23,896 nucleotides of DNA, from contig MU129017.1 of assembly GCA_014904985.1 (NCBI GenBank), positions 26,156 to 50,051 on the forward strand. Reading direction: 5' to 3'. How positions within the stretch are numbered: position 1 is the first letter of the stretch; each line of letters starts with the position of its first letter. Both the position numbers and the translations under genes were made by a program. Below the pieces are notes generated by a model. That model did no database searches. It saw only the letters and a program-made list of their open reading frames with translations, and was not told where the DNA came from. Source of the stretch: Hydnum rufescens UP504 (taxonomy: Eukaryota; Basidiomycota; Agaricomycetes; Cantharellales; Hydnaceae). Of this stretch, positions 20,047-23,896 are shown piece after piece.

Positions 20047-20425
20047 CTGTCATTTTCATAATCTGAGTCACCACTGGATTTTGCCACAATATACAAAATT
20101 TCTGTCAATCTTGTGACCCCAATTTCTCCATGACAAGAGAATCTAGACACTTGAAATGCAGTGTGAGATCTCATATAATATATCTCCAGATCATGTCAAA
20201 GCCAGAATCACAAAATTTTCAAATTTTAGAGATTTTAATCTTCAAACAACATTTCCCTATCTATGTGCCCAGTTTTGGCCAATGGATACCATTTTAAATA
20301 TGTTATTTGGCTCATAGATATCCACCTAATGTCAAAGCCTAATTTCCACAATTCTCATTTTGAGAATTTTCATATTGCAAAGTGTACTAGGGAGGTGTGC
20401 TGAGTTGAATCCCAAGTAAAATTTC
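20047..20425 (+). repeat. Diverged direct repeat, right copy
   Basis: Same-orientation partner of 18243-18622. It starts exactly where the right foldback arm ends. The following 100 bases (to about 20530) retain weak similarity to the left arm. No gene is seen in 20047-20554. Confidence 0.7.
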
Positions 20426-20554
20426 ACAGAATGCCCCTACACCCCCACAAATTGGCACATATGTTCACCAACAGATATTGAAATTTGTCTCCTGAGGATT
20501 AGTTGATTACTTCAAAAATGCAAGCTCAAACACCTAATGCACCCTCAAAACAGT

Positions 20555-20600
20555 ACCTCTTAGGTGGTTTGAGTTTGCATCTGGAAACCACCTAAGAGGT
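20555..20600. repeat. Perfect 16-bp hairpin
   Basis: ACCTCTTAGGTGGTTT (20555-20570) is exactly complementary to 20585-20600 with a 14-base loop. It stands at the left border of the TGTCTA-rich region and could be a transposon terminus or a structured element. Function unknown. Confidence 0.85.
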
Positions 20601-20614
20601 GTTCTGAGTATAGG

Positions 20615-21770
20615 CGTGTCTAAGACACACCTGAGGAGTATTTTTAGGGAATTTTTTTCTAAGTTCACTATATAGACATGCCTAAAATAGCCCGCCGCAG
20701 GCACCGCCCGGGAGGGTTTGTTCACCAGCTGGAGAGTGTTACAGGTCTAATTTAGGCATGTCTAATAAGATATTTTCTGGAGCCTTAGAGGTGTCTATCA
20801 TCTGTACTGTGTGTCTACTGGTGTCTAAATCAAACATTTTGAGCCCAAGGCCCCAGTGGCAGCACTAATAGGATGTCTAATGGTGTCTACTAGTGTCTAA
20901 ATTAAAACAAAGGCATCTCATGGTGTCTAATAGTGTCTAATAGTGTCTAATAGTTCTAATAGTATCTAAATCAAACATTTTGAGCCCAAGGCCCCCAGTG
21001 GCAGTACTAATAGGTGTCTAATGGTGTCTACTTGTGTCTAAATTAAAACAAAGGCATCTCATGGTGTCTAATAGTGTCTAAATCAAACATTTTCCCAGGG
21101 CCCCTGCTTGGGTCATGGTACTGGTGGGGGTCTAATGGTGTCTAGATCAATAATCATGGTACTATTTCAGGTGCATGTCTACTGTCTAAATTGAAACAAA
21201 AGCATCTGCTCAGGGGACATCATTAGGTGGTGTCTCATGGTGTCTAATGTCTAAGTCAACACTTGTGGATGCATGCCTACTGGTGTCTAAATCAAACATT
21301 TTGGCACCAAGGCACCTGCTCAGGTGGCATTACTAAGAGGTGTCTAATGGTGTCTAGATCCCTTAATTGTGGCTTAAATTGTGGGACTCTGGTGGATGCC
21401 TGCCTAGTAATGTCTAAATCAAACTTTTTGACATAAGGGCACCTACTCAGGTGACATCATTAGGTGGTGTCTAATGGTGTCTAAATCAAACATTTGACAT
21501 AAAGGCACCTGCTCAGGTGGGAGTACTAAGAGATGTCTAATGGTGTCTAGATCAGTAATTGTGGGACCATTGCAGATGTGCATCTACTAGTGTCCAAATC
21601 AAAACAAAGGCAACTGCTTGGATGACATCATTAGGTGTTTCATGGAGTCTAATGCTGTCTAAATCAATAGTTGTGGTTGCTCCTGTGGATGTCTGTCTAC
21701 TACTAATCTCTGACCCAAAGGTGCTTGTTCAGGTGCCCTAGGTAGGGTCCAAATGGTCTCTACATGAATA
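20615..21770 (+). repeat. TGTCTA-rich degenerate tandem region
   Basis: TGTCTAA/TGTCTAG occurs dozens of times, often as GGTGTCTAATGGTGTCTA. It lies within longer repeated blocks that share AATCAAACATTTT, GGCACCTGCTCAGGTG and AACAAAGGCATCT. Such dense short motifs are typical of subterminal regions of large DNA transposons. It lies 3' of the KDZ-like coding remnant on the minus strand, so it may be that element's end. No gene seen. Confidence 0.8.
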
Positions 21771-21954
21771 ACCCCTGCAGGTGCTGCCAGAATGTTTGTG
21801 AGAAAATCATGGAAGAACTTGGACTTGAACACAGATTCAGTCTGCCATTGGCCCCCCCCCCTTTCTCATTGGGGGGTTTCTATTAGGGTACTAGGGGGTG
21901 AATTAATCCACAACCAGCATTTCAATAGTCCCTCATATGATCCTTTGCAGTATC
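21771..21954. other. Spacer with a short C-run
   Basis: Between the two motif fields. It contains a run of about 9 C followed closely by G-runs (GGGGGG, GGGG). No gene or motif array. Confidence 0.4.
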
Positions 21955-22195
21955 ATGCATAGACATGCCTAGATATTCTGAAACTGGTCTAAACATGTGT
22001 GTCTATACATGTCTAGGTGTGTCTAGCAGTAGCATGCTCTAGATGTGTGTCTAGGCATGTCTAGATGCATGTCTAGCATGTCTAGCATGTCTAGATCTAG
22101 CATGTCTAGGCATGTCTAGACATGTGTCTAGAGCATGTCTAGACATGTCATAGACATGTCTAGGCATGTCTAGACATGTCTAGGCATGCCTAAAG
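21955..22195. repeat. Palindromic TCTAGACATG cluster
   Basis: About twenty copies of CATGTCTAG/CTAGACATG variants in 240 bp, many forming the self-complementary TGTCTAGACA. The motif is related to the TGTCTA field to the left but is denser and readable on both strands, as expected for an array of dimer-binding sites. Confidence 0.8.
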
Positions 22196-22296
22196 TATGT
22201 ACCCATGCACGTCAGCTTGCAGCCTTGGGACCTCATTGTGCCGCTGGATTAGGACTTATCTAGAATGGATCTATTAATTTCATCTAGATACATCAT

Positions 22297-23896
22297 CTAC
22301 ATTCTTTTCACTAAGTGAATCAGTGAAGGGGTGTTTCTCAACTCATCATCTTCAGAGTCAATATCATCGTCAAGGGCAGTACCGTGTCTATCAGGAGATG
22401 CCATACTGGGGAATATCAACATTCATACATTCAGTGTGGTGTTGTTGTTCAGTATCGTGTGGTGCTACTGGAGGTCTGGCGGACTTGTCTTGAATATAGA
22501 ACTGCCTGATTTATGCATAGTTGCATGAACAAACTTGGTGGCCAGTCTAGTTGAAACCAATGGCATCCAAATGAGCACGCCATATACCACCCATATTGAG
22601 GTGCAAATCAAGTCAAGTGCAACATGATAGGATGTGACTGGATTTTCTGTAGTTTCATGAATTAGTGTAATGGGACTCTGCACAACTCAGTAACTTACCA
22701 GCATGCAAAAGGGCCAGTTGAATTTCCTCCTCCTCACCAAACCATTTCACAGCGGCTGTCACCTCCCAAGTTAGTCGGCGTTTCTCTCCTTGCAGCGAGC
22801 CTTCTCTAGCATAGCCACTATACCTCTCCGAGTTTCCTCATCACATAACCATGCAGGAGCGTGTCCTCATCCTGAACCATGTCCCAATCCTCATAGAGCG
22901 CAGGATCAGCCATGTCCCATATATTTGACACATCAATGAGGCTTGGCAAAGTCGCCATACCGGAGCAGCGCGACTTTTTTTGAGGACTGTCATCGTTGAT
23001 GGAGCATTGATCTTGTTCGCAAGTCTCTTGAAGACACCACCACGGCGCTCAGTGGCCCGAGTAATCTGTGCACAGACCTTCGGATCTGATATAGTCATAA
23101 GAATGGAACCCCCATCTAAAAAATCAGACGTAGTACTTACCAGTGACGAAGGGTGGTAATCTGCATGTAATCTGCCTTCTTCAAACCTGCGCTCCCGGAG
23201 TTTGTCCTGCAGCCGCCGCTTGAGAGCACACACATTCATATGCATCTCAAAGAATCGGTTTGCTTTCATCTTTTTTAGTGTATCGAACGCAATCCCAACC
23301 GACTCGACCAAGCATTGCTTCATGCCGTCCCAGATTCCGATCTGCCATTTTGACTTCCGCCTTGAGCACGTCAAGGGATAGCAGAAGTTCAGAATGGTGA
23401 TGGGTGTTTCGAGTACTCTTGAAGAGCTTTGCCCTTACAGCATCACATCGGCTTTGATTTCTGTGCACCCAACCCTGAGCTCAAGGATCTTCTGGACCAT
23501 TCTAACACCATGAAGCTTTGATTGACCTAGATTAGCTCATACATCAGGCCTAAGATCTCATAGAACACAAATGGGGTGCTAACATGGGTGGCGGTAAGCG
23601 CTGCTGCTTCTTCTGCAACTTCCACTGACTCCTCAGCATGGTATGCTCTATCCCAATTCTCCTTTAGAATCATCTTTGCTTGTTTAAGACGCTCCGAAGT
23701 GGCACTCCACTTATTAAGCAGCCATGCCCCAGTTGACCAAGGATTTCGTGTCTTTTTGCTCAAATATCCGTGTCAAGAACAAATAAGCGGCGATGAATCT
23801 ACCATATTTGTGCATTAGCACCCCATAGAACCTGGAGAGAATAGTCTGACATACCCCAGATACGCGAACCCAGGGATTAATTTCCGGATCGAGCTC
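22297..23896 (-). pseudogene. KDZ-like transposase, decayed C-terminal part (runs off right edge)
   Basis: Read on the minus strand from 23896: SGVCQTILSRFYGVLMHKYG, then FIAAYLFLTRIFEQKD, a frame change in an A run near 23760, NPWSTGAWLLNKWSATSERL, later ESVGIAFDTLKKMKANRFFE with MHMNVCALKRRLQDKLRERR, then SLIDVSNIWDMADPALYEDW. Next is APAWLCDEETRRGIVAMLEK (near 22840) and EVTAAVKWFGEEEEIQLALL, followed by a good GTAAGT donor near 22700. An acidic C-terminal tail (ALDDDIDSEDDEL) ends at TAG 22297-22299. The LALKxRLRxRLRxRKFE-like helix, the WLxDExxRxGIxAMLE segment and the acidic tail are what I recall of KDZ (Kyakuja-Dileera-Zisupton) transposases in agaricomycetes. At least three frame changes are required, so it is not intact. 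The catalytic part would lie outside the window. Confidence 0.6.

Noticed and set aside
20615..22195. Telomere or centromere repeat
   Set aside because: The motifs are not telomere-like (no TTAGGG-type G-rich strand), are irregularly spaced and adjoin a transposase remnant.
1..23896. tRNA or rRNA genes
   Set aside because: No cloverleaf with A/B boxes or rRNA-like sequence was noticed on either strand; a dedicated scan was not possible.

Overview
The window looks like nuclear DNA of a basidiomycete (probably agaricomycete) fungus. Introns are short (about 46-65 nt, GTRNGT donor, CTNAY-like branch, YAG acceptor). The protein families are those that expand in such genomes: P-loop GTPases with an HDSxGF switch, TPR/NLR-type genes, F-box/LRR genes, and hAT and KDZ-like transposases. 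All gene models here were spliced by eye.

Layout. 1-4773: an AT-rich tandem array with a unit of about 76 bp. Read on the minus strand, every unit is a complete spliceosomal intron (GT...CTGAT...AG), and neighbouring introns are separated by exactly three bases. I count 62 such trinucleotides. They are the most variable part of the repeat, none is a stop codon, and they are in frame with a 25-codon anchor exon (4699-4773) that resembles the N-terminus of the neighbouring GTPase. This looks like a gene built of single-codon exons, and it is the main discovery candidate. 4770-6052 (minus): an intact seven-exon P-loop GTPase lying directly upstream of the array on the same strand, possibly spliced into it. 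6468-8695 (plus): a divergently oriented paralogue that has lost its P-loop and carries a stop and a probable frameshift.

8700-12600 is a graveyard of accessory-gene fragments: a possible small minus-strand gene, an NLR-type N-terminal piece, degenerate TPR repeats, and the start of an FAD monooxygenase. 12611-17356 (minus) is an F-box/LRR pseudogene. It is split by a 3,339-bp hAT transposon (13788-17126) that has a perfect 8-bp target duplication and a transposase with three in-frame TGA codons.

17357-23896 is mostly repeats. It holds a small two-exon minus-strand gene, a foldback element with arms of about 295 bp nested among related direct repeats, a 16-bp perfect hairpin, long fields of TGTCTA and TCTAGACATG motifs, and the decayed 3' part of a KDZ-like transposase that runs off the right edge.

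Relations between parts: the GTPase pair (4770-8695) shares a divergent promoter region, and the GTPase-array arrangement suggests that the array either extends the GTPase or is headed by a duplicated GTPase start. The rest is mobile-element accumulation and gene decay.
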